18,661 nucleotides of DNA. Source: JBCDAP01 sp038747915 (lineage in GTDB: Bacteria; Planctomycetota; Phycisphaerae; Phycisphaerales; UBA1924). Made by a program: the position numbers and the translations under genes. Every line of letters starts with the position of its first letter. Position 1 is the first letter of the stretch. Of the stretch, positions 1-6,981 are shown piece by piece. The stretch covers positions 1 to 18,661 of the forward strand of contig JBCDJJ010000071.1 of NCBI GenBank assembly GCA_038747915.1, read 5' to 3'. The notes beneath the pieces were generated by a model. It was not told the DNA's origin and made no database searches. It saw nothing but the letters and a program-made list of their open reading frames with translations.

Positions 1-962
1 CACGCCGTGGTCTGATGGGGAAGGTCGCTCGATTACACTTGCAACGCGGCGGGGGTGCCGATCGACTCAGCCGTGGTCTGATGGGGAAGGTCGCTCGATT
101 ACACTGTGACGACAGAACTCCTGGCGCTCCCTTCGGCCGTGGTCTGATGGGGAAGGTCGCTCGATTACACTTCCGCCCTATGTCGACAAGGGCTCGGCCT
201 AGCCGTGGTCTGATGGGGAAGGTCGCTCGATTACACTCTGCCGATGCTCGTCCCGCAGACAAGCAGGGCCGTGGTCTGATGGGGAAGGTCGCTCGATTAC
301 ACTCCATCGCGAGCTCGGGGCCACGGATCGAGTGCCGTGGTCTGATGGGGAAGGTCGCTCGATTACACTGCTGCGGGCGATCAACGCGGGTGACCTCGCG
401 CCGTGGTCTGATGGGGAAGGTCGCTCGATTACACTACACGGCCCCTTCATTGGTCTGTGATCACGCCGTGGTCTGATGGGGAAGGTCGCTCGATTACACT
501 CCGCCTGACGTGGATCGCGCGCCGCGGCAAGCCGTGGTCTGATGGGGAAGGTCGCTCGATTACACTTACGAGACGACGGCGTACACCTACGGCATCGCCG
601 TGGTCTGATGGGGAAGGTCGCTCGATTACACTTCTGCGGTGTTGTGCGTCGTGTCCATCGGTGCCGTGGTCTGATGGGGAAGGTCGCTCGATTACACTCA
701 AACACACCGCGACATCGAACGCGTCGAGGCCGTGGTCTGATGGGGAAGGTCGCTCGATTACACTGAGGGCCAAGAAGCATGGGCCAAGCAATTCGCCGTG
801 GTCTGATGGGGAAGGTCGCTCGATTACACTCCGTCATCACGACTGGCTCGCGGAAGGTCTGCCGTGGTCTGATGGGGAAGGTCGCTCGATTACACTAGCC
901 CGGGGCCGCCGGCGACGCCCTGCCGAGCCGTGGTCTGATGGGGAAGGTCGCTCGATTACACT
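1..962 (+). CRISPR. Type II-C CRISPR array, 15 repeats, left end cut by the window
   Basis: Fifteen identical 36-base repeats (GCCGTGGTCT...GATTACACT) start at 4, 70, 136, 202, 268, 334, 400, 465, 531, 597, 663, 729, 795, 861 and 927. They are separated by 14 unique spacers, all 30 bases except the seventh (436-464), which is 29. Bases 1-3 are the end of a further spacer, so the array continues to the left. The last repeat, next to cas2, is not degenerate, so this end does not look like a decayed trailer. The strand is assigned from the tracrRNA: repeat positions 13-35 pair with 5502-5524, and positions 2-6 pair with 5530-5534. The crRNA sense is therefore plus, opposite to the cas operon. 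The repeat ends in TTACACT, which resembles a -10 element. Only 50 bases (963-1012) separate the last repeat from the cas2 stop codon. Short frames running through the array are products of the repeat and not genes. Confidence 0.98.
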
Positions 963-1012
963 ACTCTTGTCATACATCGATGTGTGGCAAGGGTTTGCAG
1001 CGACTGAGTTGC

Positions 1013-1357
1013 TCAGAAAAGCATGATTTGGTGCGGCGGTTCTTCGGTTTTCTGGCGTTTTTTCCCAAAGAAAACCTCCATCTTTGCGAACTGCCGATCG
1101 GTGATGCTCACGAGCCGAACCTGACCTTCCGGCGGCAGCTTTGCTCGAACATCTTGGCGGACTTGAGCTGCGGAGTCGGAGCTCCGGCAGCATCGAGCGT
1201 ACACGCTGTACTGGAGCATGGTGAACCCCAGTGAGATGAGATCTTTGCGAAAGCGGGCGTAGCGCCGTCGTGTTTCACGGGTCGTGACGGGAAGATCGAA
1301 CATCGCGATGAGCCACACGGTTCGGTACTCCGAGAGATCAACACCTCGGGGGCGCAC
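1013..1357 (-). CDS. cas2: CRISPR-associated endoribonuclease-like protein Cas2 (type II-C)
   Basis: This 114-aa protein is the Cas2 subunit of the Cas1-Cas2 spacer integrase. In that complex Cas2 is a structural dimer that bridges two Cas1 dimers. The first strand of its ferredoxin-like fold reads VWLIAMFDLPV (about residues 14-24) and contains the conserved Asp21. The segment FTMLQYSVYARCC and the C-terminal VRLVSITDRQFAKMEVFFGKK are typical of type II-C Cas2. The start used here is GTG at 1357-1355, which overlaps the end of cas1 by 20 bases and so implies translational coupling. The first 12 residues precede the fold and may not all be needed, so a start inside cas1's tail remains an alternative. 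It is the last gene of the cas9-cas1-cas2 operon and points into the array. I see no terminator after it. Confidence 0.95.
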   Translation of the reverse strand: MRPRGVDLSEYRTVWLIAMFDLPVTTRETRRRYARFRKDLISLGFTMLQYSVYARCCRSSDSAAQVRQDVRAKLPPEGQVRLVSITDRQFAKMEVFFGKKRQKTEEPPHQIMLF

Positions 1358-2267
1358 GCCACAAGCCCTCTGGGTATGTCACTCTGCTTGCCTCGCCGTT
1401 GAAGACACGCGCGAGCGAGGACGCGGTTCTGCCGATCCAGTCCAGCACGGTTCGGCTCTCACCGCCTGAGCCGCCATCCCACAAACGCTCGTGCAGCACA
1501 CCGATGAGACGATGTTTGATTGATGGGTTGAGCGTGACATCACCGCCGTACTCTCCCACGATTTCTACAACTTCGTCATCGACGAGCGTCCGGTAGGGCT
1601 CGATGAGGTCGTCAGCGAGCGCCCATGTGTTCTCGCGATGCTTGTGGTGCAATGCAACCGATGCGTGTAACCCCGCGGCGCAGATTGCTCTGCCCACCGC
1701 TGCGCGAACGACCGCGTATCCGTAGTTGAGGAGTCGGTTTTGATCCGGCGCCTCCCGGCGTCTGCGGAACATTGGGTCTGCGAAGATGCGGGGCCAATAA
1801 CGCTGCGCTGCGGTGCTTTCGTCGTTGCCGGCATCTCCCGATCGAACTCGGGCGGCCAGCGCTCTCAGGCCAGCGTCATCTCCGGTATGCACTTCGAGTG
1901 TGTATGCCTGAGCCTTGATCTTGGCTTGGACAATATGTTTCCAAAGGCGTTTGCGAGTTGGGACGGAAGCGCTGAGTTGCGCTCGTATGCGTTGGGTTTG
2001 GAGCGCATGAACGCCAAGCGGCAGCATCATGCCGACGGGCGTCTGGACATCGTCGCAGACAACGACCGACCCGCCGTGTCTCATCATGCCGGCAAGGACA
2101 GCACCGGAGCAGGTGACCTGCCTGTGGCCGAGGACGACAACGGCCGTCTCGGCGAGGGGGACAAAGACATCGGGCTCATCTTCGATACGGATGCGGATGC
2201 GCTCGGTGTCGAGGCTGAGGTAAGCCGGGCGCATGGAGACATCGATGATCCGTTCGTCACCCGGCAT
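1338..2267 (-). CDS. cas1: CRISPR-associated endonuclease/integrase Cas1 (type II-C)
   Basis: This 309-aa protein is the catalytic subunit of the spacer-acquisition complex and inserts prespacers at the leader end of the array. The N-terminal beta domain starts with the strand-rich AYLSLDTERIRIR, and the alpha-helical catalytic domain follows. Likely metal ligands, by comparison with the family, are Glu150 (in NDESTAAQRYW), a His in LHHKH (about 206-210) and an Asp in ALADDLIEPYR (219/220). The motif LLNYGYAVVRAAV is typical of type II Cas1. ATG 2267-2265 is chosen because residues from there align with family N-termini. The frame stays open to 2600, but that extension only shadows cas9. The start overlaps the cas9 stop by 11 bases and has a G-rich Shine-Dalgarno-like stretch ahead of it, so it is probably coupled to cas9 translation. 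Confidence 0.96.
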   Translation of the reverse strand: MPGDERIIDVSMRPAYLSLDTERIRIRIEDEPDVFVPLAETAVVVLGHRQVTCSGAVLAGMMRHGGSVVVCDDVQTPVGMMLPLGVHALQTQRIRAQLSASVPTRKRLWKHIVQAKIKAQAYTLEVHTGDDAGLRALAARVRSGDAGNDESTAAQRYWPRIFADPMFRRRREAPDQNRLLNYGYAVVRAAVGRAICAAGLHASVALHHKHRENTWALADDLIEPYRTLVDDEVVEIVGEYGGDVTLNPSIKHRLIGVLHERLWDGGSGGESRTVLDWIGRTASSLARVFNGEASRVTYPEGLWRAPPRC

Positions 2268-5200
2268 CGACAACACCCCCAAGGATCGTGACACGGACCT
2301 TGCGAGCACCAAGTTTGCGCAAGTTGTCGCCCGCCCCCCTAATGCGAATCCTATCCTTGCCCGACTTCGCCGATGCTCGGCCATCATATGTTCGTATGAC
2401 CTTGATCTCTCCGTTGCTGATCGAGAGCACACGGAAGACATCACGCACGCCCGGCTGCTTGGGATCTTCCATCTCGAGGCACTCCCCATTTGCGAGGGTG
2501 AACAGGACCCGTGCGTTCGACGGGAGTTCAGGTGCAATGAGCAAAGGCTCGTGGTAGTGCCGCTCACGGACGTGCTGCTTGATGGCATCCATCGCATCAA
2601 TCAGTGGTACGACTTTATGGGCCCACAGCTCTCGTCCATCTTTGTTTTTAGTAGCGTAAACCACGGTGTGATAGTTACTCTCGCTCTTCACAAGCCGCGC
2701 AGTGGCCCCGCTCCCGATCTGTCTCGGGTGCACCGACTCGCGCATCCGTACACGACGCAGGGTGACCATCTTGCCTCCGTCGCCGCGAACAACCGGGAGA
2801 TTGGCGGGGTCCTTAAACGCCTTCGCGGGGTTCTTCTCTCCGAGTTCTTCGAGCTTTGCGCGAATGATGGCCTCTGCGCGCGGGTCAACGATGCGCCCTC
2901 TTTCGAGATCCTGTGAGTTGAGGACAGCGAGCTCGGTCCGGCTTCGGTGATGTGACAGCCCCTTCCGCTCGATGTGGGGTTTGGAGTAGATCGTGTCTTT
3001 GTGTAAGCCACCGCGCACGCGTTTAGATATACGGGCCGACACGACGATCTTCTCGACAGACTTCTTGACATCGGTCACGAAGTCGACCCAGGGGACATCG
3101 ATCGCATCAAAGGGGCGTTCGCGGTGTTCGTGTTCCATACGCTTGGCAGCGTCCGCGACGCGCTTGATGGCACTCGGTCCAGTGCATGCGATGACCACCG
3201 CATCGACCGCGTGGTGTCGGTGGTCCTCGCGGTTCTTACCGCTATCACTGGACAGCACGGCGTCGAGGCCCCACCCTCGTCGGAGCCACGCGGTGAGCAC
3301 GCCAGTAGGCGCCACAATGCGTTGGGTGCGTGTTGAGTCTCCGACATCCTCGGACCGTCCGCCGAACAACAAGCCTATGTAATCGCAGGCCAATCGGCCG
3401 ATGTAGCGGGTTTCCTGGAGATGGCGAGCGGTGTAGCCATCTTCTGCTGGTTCTAGAAATCGTCGTAGCTTCTCCCGCGTCGCGAACGGATCGCCCTTGA
3501 AAGCCCGCACACGATCGGCAATGACGGCGAGTTCATCGTCCGAATACGCTGCCGAGGGAGATCTTCCCTTCTTTCGCGACCGATTCTCTTCGTGATAGCA
3601 GATTGTTTTATTGAGGTATGAATTGTCGAGGCTTTGGGACATCGGCCAGATGTGCTCGACATCGAATTGTGAGGTCTCACCGAGGAGGTCCTCTGCGCCG
3701 AAGTGACGCCCCGTGTATGGGCAGAGCCAACCACACTCCTCGGCCAGCAGCCACTTCTCGACCATCCAACGGCTTGGTGATTGGATACCGATTTCCCGGG
3801 CGATCACAGCTGCGGCCTGTTCTCGTTCGCGCTGCCGCTCTCTCATGCGACGTGAGGCCTTCTCTCGCCGACTCTTGCCAGATTTGAGATCGCGGGCGAG
3901 CTCCACGTGCACTCGTATGGGCTTCCCCCAGCGACGCACAACAGCATTCACCACTTTGCGCACTTCCGTGAGTGCGCGAGCGACCGAAGGGTTGGCCAGG
4001 TCTTGTTCCCAATCTGTCACTGGCGGGAGGGATTCCAACGGCTTGGTTGAGGCAAAGGACTCCGGGTACTCGTCCTTGCGTGCCTCGCTATAGCTCAGCC
4101 CATCGTGTTCCATTCGAGATGCCAGCCTTGCGAGTGCCTTACGACAATGAGCAGCATTCCCCTCTTCGAGCGAGACATCCCCGAGCGTTCGGGCTGCATC
4201 CTGATCCAGTCCGTGCTTGCGCTTTACCCACGATGTCAACGCGCCCGACTGGCGGAATGACCGCACCGCGTGCACCACGTGATCCTTCTCAGCTTCGGTC
4301 AGCCCGTCCCAGCGATCGGGCGAAAACGCCTTCCTGAGTGCGGCATCAGTGCGATGTCCGATCAGCCTCTTCTCACCGCCGCGCTCTATGCTGAGTGTGC
4401 ATCGCATAGGAAGTCCGGCGGCCTTCTTGGCCGCTCGTATGGTGAGATCGCCGTCGGTCAAGAGCGTCGTGCTCAGTGCTTCGCGCTCTTCGGCGGTGAG
4501 CGGTCGTTCGGAAAAGTCATCCATCACCACACGAAGATGATTCACCTGCTGAAACACACGGAAACGTTGTGCTATCCGCTCGGACATCGGGCAGCGCTTC
4601 GAGCCCGGGATCAACAAACACCGGCCAATGAGATGACTCTGGCTCCTCAACGGGCGCTGATCAAAAATAGCCCTGTAGATCTCCGCCCGCTGGTCTTCGG
4701 TAAGTCCGAGATGCTCTGCCTGCGTCCTCCAAAGACAATCAAACTCTTGCTTGAACATCGATCTTGCGGTCCATCGGCTACGCAGCCGATTGTCATCCGG
4801 GTCGAGAGAAGCAAGATACGATCCGAGGGTAGGGGGATTGTGGGCAGCGATCGCCTTTGCAAGATCGCCGATCTGCTGCTTCATCTTTGAGCGGTCTTCA
4901 CCCTCACGCTCTGGCGACTTCCGATTACTTAAAAAACCGCGGCGTTGAGCGAGGTGATAGAGCGCACGCCCGAAGGCTTCTGCCTCGATCGATCGAACGG
5001 CTGCTGCTGCACGAATGCGATACGGGAGATTCTGTGCTGAAACATGCGTTGATTCGATCCATTGTGAGCGAAGACGCGCATCAACATCGCAAAGATATTG
5101 ATGCACGTCCTCCGGTGTTCGCAGCGGGGCGATTGGCAGGAGTTCGGCGCGCATCAAAGCATGAAGCAGCTTGCGCTTGCGTCGTGTCCGCCTCCATGTC

Positions 5201-5436
5201 TGGCGGCGCATTGCTCGCGCTTCACGACGTGGCGCTGCTTTGCTCTGCTCACGTCCCTGTAAGAGTGCGGTTTCTGGATCGGACTTGCCTGGATCAATCC
5301 CGGCTTCGAAGAGGTGAACACCCGTGTGACGGATACTCACTGGAGTTCCGCTTGCATCGGTATCGAGCACGGCCCACCCGATCGAGGCTACCCCGATATC
5401 AAGTCCGAGCACATATCCGGATACCTGCGTCGCCAT
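2257..5436 (-). CDS. cas9: CRISPR-associated endonuclease Cas9, compact type II-C
   Basis: This 1059-aa protein is the RNA-guided DNA endonuclease that cuts both strands of a target matched by crRNA:tracrRNA. RuvC-I is GLDIGVASIGWAVL (Asp13). An Arg-rich bridge helix spans about 65-92, and an alpha-helical recognition lobe spans about 95-470. RuvC-II is IRVHVELARDL (Glu512). The HNH domain carries FDVEHIWP (His595), Asn609 and Asn618. RuvC-III is HHAVDAVVIAC (His742, Asp745). The C-terminal region (about 800-1059) holds the wedge and PAM-interacting parts. All catalytic positions are present, so the nuclease looks active. The length fits type II-C (about 1000-1100 aa) and is well below type II-A. 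ATG 5436 is supported by GGAG six bases upstream and by the RuvC-I position. It heads the cas9-cas1-cas2 operon, and the tracrRNA is divergent just upstream. The PAM cannot be read from the sequence. Confidence 0.98.
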   Translation of the reverse strand: MATQVSGYVLGLDIGVASIGWAVLDTDASGTPVSIRHTGVHLFEAGIDPGKSDPETALLQGREQSKAAPRREARAMRRQTWRRTRRKRKLLHALMRAELLPIAPLRTPEDVHQYLCDVDARLRSQWIESTHVSAQNLPYRIRAAAAVRSIEAEAFGRALYHLAQRRGFLSNRKSPEREGEDRSKMKQQIGDLAKAIAAHNPPTLGSYLASLDPDDNRLRSRWTARSMFKQEFDCLWRTQAEHLGLTEDQRAEIYRAIFDQRPLRSQSHLIGRCLLIPGSKRCPMSERIAQRFRVFQQVNHLRVVMDDFSERPLTAEEREALSTTLLTDGDLTIRAAKKAAGLPMRCTLSIERGGEKRLIGHRTDAALRKAFSPDRWDGLTEAEKDHVVHAVRSFRQSGALTSWVKRKHGLDQDAARTLGDVSLEEGNAAHCRKALARLASRMEHDGLSYSEARKDEYPESFASTKPLESLPPVTDWEQDLANPSVARALTEVRKVVNAVVRRWGKPIRVHVELARDLKSGKSRREKASRRMRERQREREQAAAVIAREIGIQSPSRWMVEKWLLAEECGWLCPYTGRHFGAEDLLGETSQFDVEHIWPMSQSLDNSYLNKTICYHEENRSRKKGRSPSAAYSDDELAVIADRVRAFKGDPFATREKLRRFLEPAEDGYTARHLQETRYIGRLACDYIGLLFGGRSEDVGDSTRTQRIVAPTGVLTAWLRRGWGLDAVLSSDSGKNREDHRHHAVDAVVIACTGPSAIKRVADAAKRMEHEHRERPFDAIDVPWVDFVTDVKKSVEKIVVSARISKRVRGGLHKDTIYSKPHIERKGLSHHRSRTELAVLNSQDLERGRIVDPRAEAIIRAKLEELGEKNPAKAFKDPANLPVVRGDGGKMVTLRRVRMRESVHPRQIGSGATARLVKSESNYHTVVYATKNKDGRELWAHKVVPLIDAMDAIKQHVRERHYHEPLLIAPELPSNARVLFTLANGECLEMEDPKQPGVRDVFRVLSISNGEIKVIRTYDGRASAKSGKDRIRIRGAGDNLRKLGARKVRVTILGGVVDAG

Positions 5437-5465
5437 AAATCGCTCCGAGTGTCTCGTTGATGTGC

Positions 5466-5497
5466 TTGACGCAGCGATAATCTGGGTGCATTATACT
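5466..5497 (+). promoter_or_regulatory. Candidate tracrRNA promoter
   Basis: TTGACG at 5466-5471 is a five-of-six match to the -35 consensus. Two -10 candidates overlap: CATTAT (5489-5494) at the ideal 17-base spacing, and the better-matching TATACT (5492-5497) at 20 bases. Either would start transcription around 5501-5504, exactly where the anti-repeat begins. The sequence CATTATACT resembles the repeat end GATTACACT. Confidence 0.55.
5490..5495 (-). promoter_or_regulatory. Candidate -10 box of the cas9 operon promoter
   Basis: The minus strand carries a perfect TATAAT here, which would place the transcription start near 5483 and give a 5' leader of about 47 bases before the cas9 ATG. The hexamer 17 bases upstream (5518-5513) is a poor -35 match. 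The box lies inside the plus-strand tracrRNA promoter, so the two promoters overlap and are divergent. The assignment is inferred from consensus only. Confidence 0.5.
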
Positions 5498-5500
5498 ACT

Positions 5501-5605
5501 TGTGTAATCGAGCGGCTTTCTCCACTTATCACGGTAAGTGGGCAATGCCCGCGCAGGGCCATGCAAATAAGCATCCCTCGAACGCCCATCTCTGGGCGTT
5601 TTTTT
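5501..5605 (+). ncRNA. tracrRNA of the type II-C system
   Basis: This is the trans-activating RNA that pairs with crRNA repeats and loads Cas9. Bases 5502-5524 pair without a break with repeat positions 13-35 (20 Watson-Crick and 3 G-U pairs). After a bulge (5525-5529), CACGG at 5530-5534 pairs with CCGTG at repeat positions 2-6. This gives the lower stem, bulge and upper stem usual for Cas9 guides. Downstream come a GGGC/GCCC hairpin (5540-5550), an ATGC/GCAT hairpin (5561-5574) and an intrinsic terminator (5581-5605). A promoter lies directly upstream. The position beside cas9, on the opposite strand, is common in type II-C loci. The exact 5' end is inferred from the promoter and pairing. 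Confidence 0.9.
5581..5605 (+). terminator. Intrinsic terminator of the tracrRNA
   Basis: AACGCCCA (5581-5588) and TGGGCGTT (5593-5600) form a perfect 8-bp stem around a TCTC loop. The stem is followed by T5 (7 Ts counting the stem end). This is a clear Rho-independent terminator in the plus direction and sets the tracrRNA 3' end. Confidence 0.92.
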
Positions 5606-6171
5606 CATTTATTGATCTCTTATATTATTCAACAGGATCAGGAAGGTGGCAGGCGTTCGCCTCTCCGTACCTGCCTCATTTATGGTTTCGATGGTGACCG
5701 TTCAAGATGCATGCGAGGGTCCATCCGCTGGACGTTTACAGAAAATTATCACACGCCGCTTGCCAGACACGATTTGCGAGCCGAACTCCCTGGATCTCCG
5801 ATCCGCTGTCGCAAAGCCAATTATTGCCACAGAAACAGATCGTAGGTGGCAGTGGCGAGTGTAAAGCAGATTCCTCTTCACAGCTCGTGGAAGTGCGTTG
5901 GTTTTCAAGTCGGAGGAGGACCCGAGCCCTCGTCACCAAGAGCTGGCGTTGACCAGACTTCCGGTGTTCCGTCGATGACGTGAATTCAGAACTCGGTGCA
6001 GCGTGGAACAGCATCGACTCGCAACGGCCCGCAAGGACATCACCCTTGTGACCGCGACTCGCAGACCGCGAGCATGATCGACGCCAAGCCACCTCGCACA
6101 AAGCCGAGGCTGCGCGGCCGATTTCCTGGCTGAGGGCTTGACCGCCAGCCGCATCAGCATACCCTATCAAA
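5606..6171. other. 566-base gap between CRISPR locus and imuA, no convincing gene
   Basis: The left part (5606-5650) is AT-rich, and GC rises toward 6170. Several short frames are open on both strands; the longest is on minus, 6170-5736. None shows a recognisable domain, a good ribosome binding site or family-like composition. The stretch 5990-6170 reads like decayed coding sequence in its composition, but I cannot name a parent gene. A weak promoter for imuA may lie at its right end: TTGACC at 6138-6143, then TACCCT at 6160-6165 with 16-base spacing. The gap may mark the boundary of the CRISPR-Cas island. Confidence 0.6.
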
Positions 6172-6981
6172 GTGCGTACTTTTGTTCATCCATCGGCCGT
6201 GGCAGATGAGCAGGCGGATCCGGCGTTTGGCACGAAGAGGCTTCAACGACTTCTCAGAACTGGGTTTACGACCATCGATGGTCCGGAGCAAAGCGCACCG
6301 GGGCATGCGCTCGCCCGCCAGCCGGGTGTACACGAATGGTTCGGAGGAGAGGGATCAGCGAGAGCATGGCTGCCTCCGATGTCAATGGTCGCGGGCTTGC
6401 TTCGCCACGTTTCCTCAGATGCGTACCCCGGCGCCCTGCTGTGGGTCGGTCGTCGGTGCTGGGTGTACCCGCATGCGTTGAAGACATCCTTTGAATCGGT
6501 CCCTCAGTCGGGTCGCACGTCTCTGCTCGATCGATGTGTGTTCGTGGATGTTGTGGACCGCACCGAACGGGTGTGGGCGATGGATGTTGCGCTGCGGAGT
6601 GCTGGAACGTGCGTGGTCATCGGTGATGCCACGGGCGTGACGATGGCCGAGTCGCGCCGGCTTCAGCTCGCAGCGGCTGCGGGGCGGACGCCGTGCTGGG
6701 TGGTGCGGCCGCCGTGGGAGCGTCGCATGCTCTCTGCAGCACGCACGCGGTGGTTGGTCACGCCAGCGACTGCAATGGATGAGGCCGCACACGCCCAGGC
6801 ATGGACGGTGGAACTCCTGCGCTGCAAGGGAGTGCAGCCCACGTTGGAGGGCGCGCGCCGATGGCGTGTGCATCGAGATCATGCGACAGGCACGATGGGC
6901 GACTGGTCGGCGTGCGATGGCGATCTGGCTCGCGATGTGGCCGATCGATCGGCTGAGACGACGCGAGCGCGGAGCGCCTGA
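6172..6981 (+). CDS. imuA: ImuA, RecA-like accessory protein of the SOS mutasome
   Basis: This protein of about 269 aa is recognised by its position before imuB-dnaE2 and by family features. These are a GALLWVGRRCWVYPHAL segment (about 87-103), an RCVFVDVVDRTERVWAMDVALRS segment (about 121-143) and ESRRLQLAAAAGRTPCWVVRP, which resembles the rRLQLAA motif of ImuA. No Walker A is visible, as is usual for ImuA compared with RecA. ImuA is thought to connect ImuB and the polymerase DnaE2 during damage-induced mutagenesis. The open frame begins at GTG 6172. A second in-frame GTG at 6199 (260 aa) would leave the possible LexA box outside the gene and may be the true start. Neither has a clear ribosome binding site. 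The 3' end overlaps imuB by 65 bases if imuB starts at 6917. Confidence 0.78.
   Translation: MRTFVHPSAVADEQADPAFGTKRLQRLLRTGFTTIDGPEQSAPGHALARQPGVHEWFGGEGSARAWLPPMSMVAGLLRHVSSDAYPGALLWVGRRCWVYPHALKTSFESVPQSGRTSLLDRCVFVDVVDRTERVWAMDVALRSAGTCVVIGDATGVTMAESRRLQLAAAAGRTPCWVVRPPWERRMLSAARTRWLVTPATAMDEAAHAQAWTVELLRCKGVQPTLEGARRWRVHRDHATGTMGDWSACDGDLARDVADRSAETTRARSA
6175..6188. promoter_or_regulatory. Possible LexA (SOS) box at imuA
   Basis: CGTACTTTTGTTCA matches the CGAAC-N4-GTTCG form of the LexA site at 8 of 10 defined bases. It sits about 10 bases downstream of a weak candidate -10 element and directly at the start of imuA. imuAB-dnaE2 cassettes are normally LexA-controlled, so the position is meaningful. 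The site is imperfect, and the LexA motif of this lineage is unknown to me. Confidence 0.35.

Noticed and set aside
963..1012. A csn2 or cas4 gene next to cas2
   Set aside because: Only 50 bases separate cas2 from the array, and no such gene occurs elsewhere in the locus, which supports type II-C.
1004..1016. CTGAG-TTG-CTCAG hairpin as terminator of the cas operon
   Set aside because: On the minus strand the T-run precedes the stem instead of following it, and the hairpin overlaps the cas2 stop.
15..1026. Open frames through the array encoding repeated MGKVARLH, CNRATFPIRPR or PWSDGEGRSITL blocks
   Set aside because: They are translations of the CRISPR repeat with spacers between. The 66-base period, a multiple of three, keeps the frames open.
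2268..2600. N-terminal extension of cas1 to 2600
   Set aside because: It lies entirely inside cas9 in another frame, and Cas1 family homology begins at the ATG at 2267.
5736..6170. 144-aa minus-strand frame as a gene
   Set aside because: There is no recognisable domain, no ribosome binding site and atypical composition. It is more likely chance or a relic.
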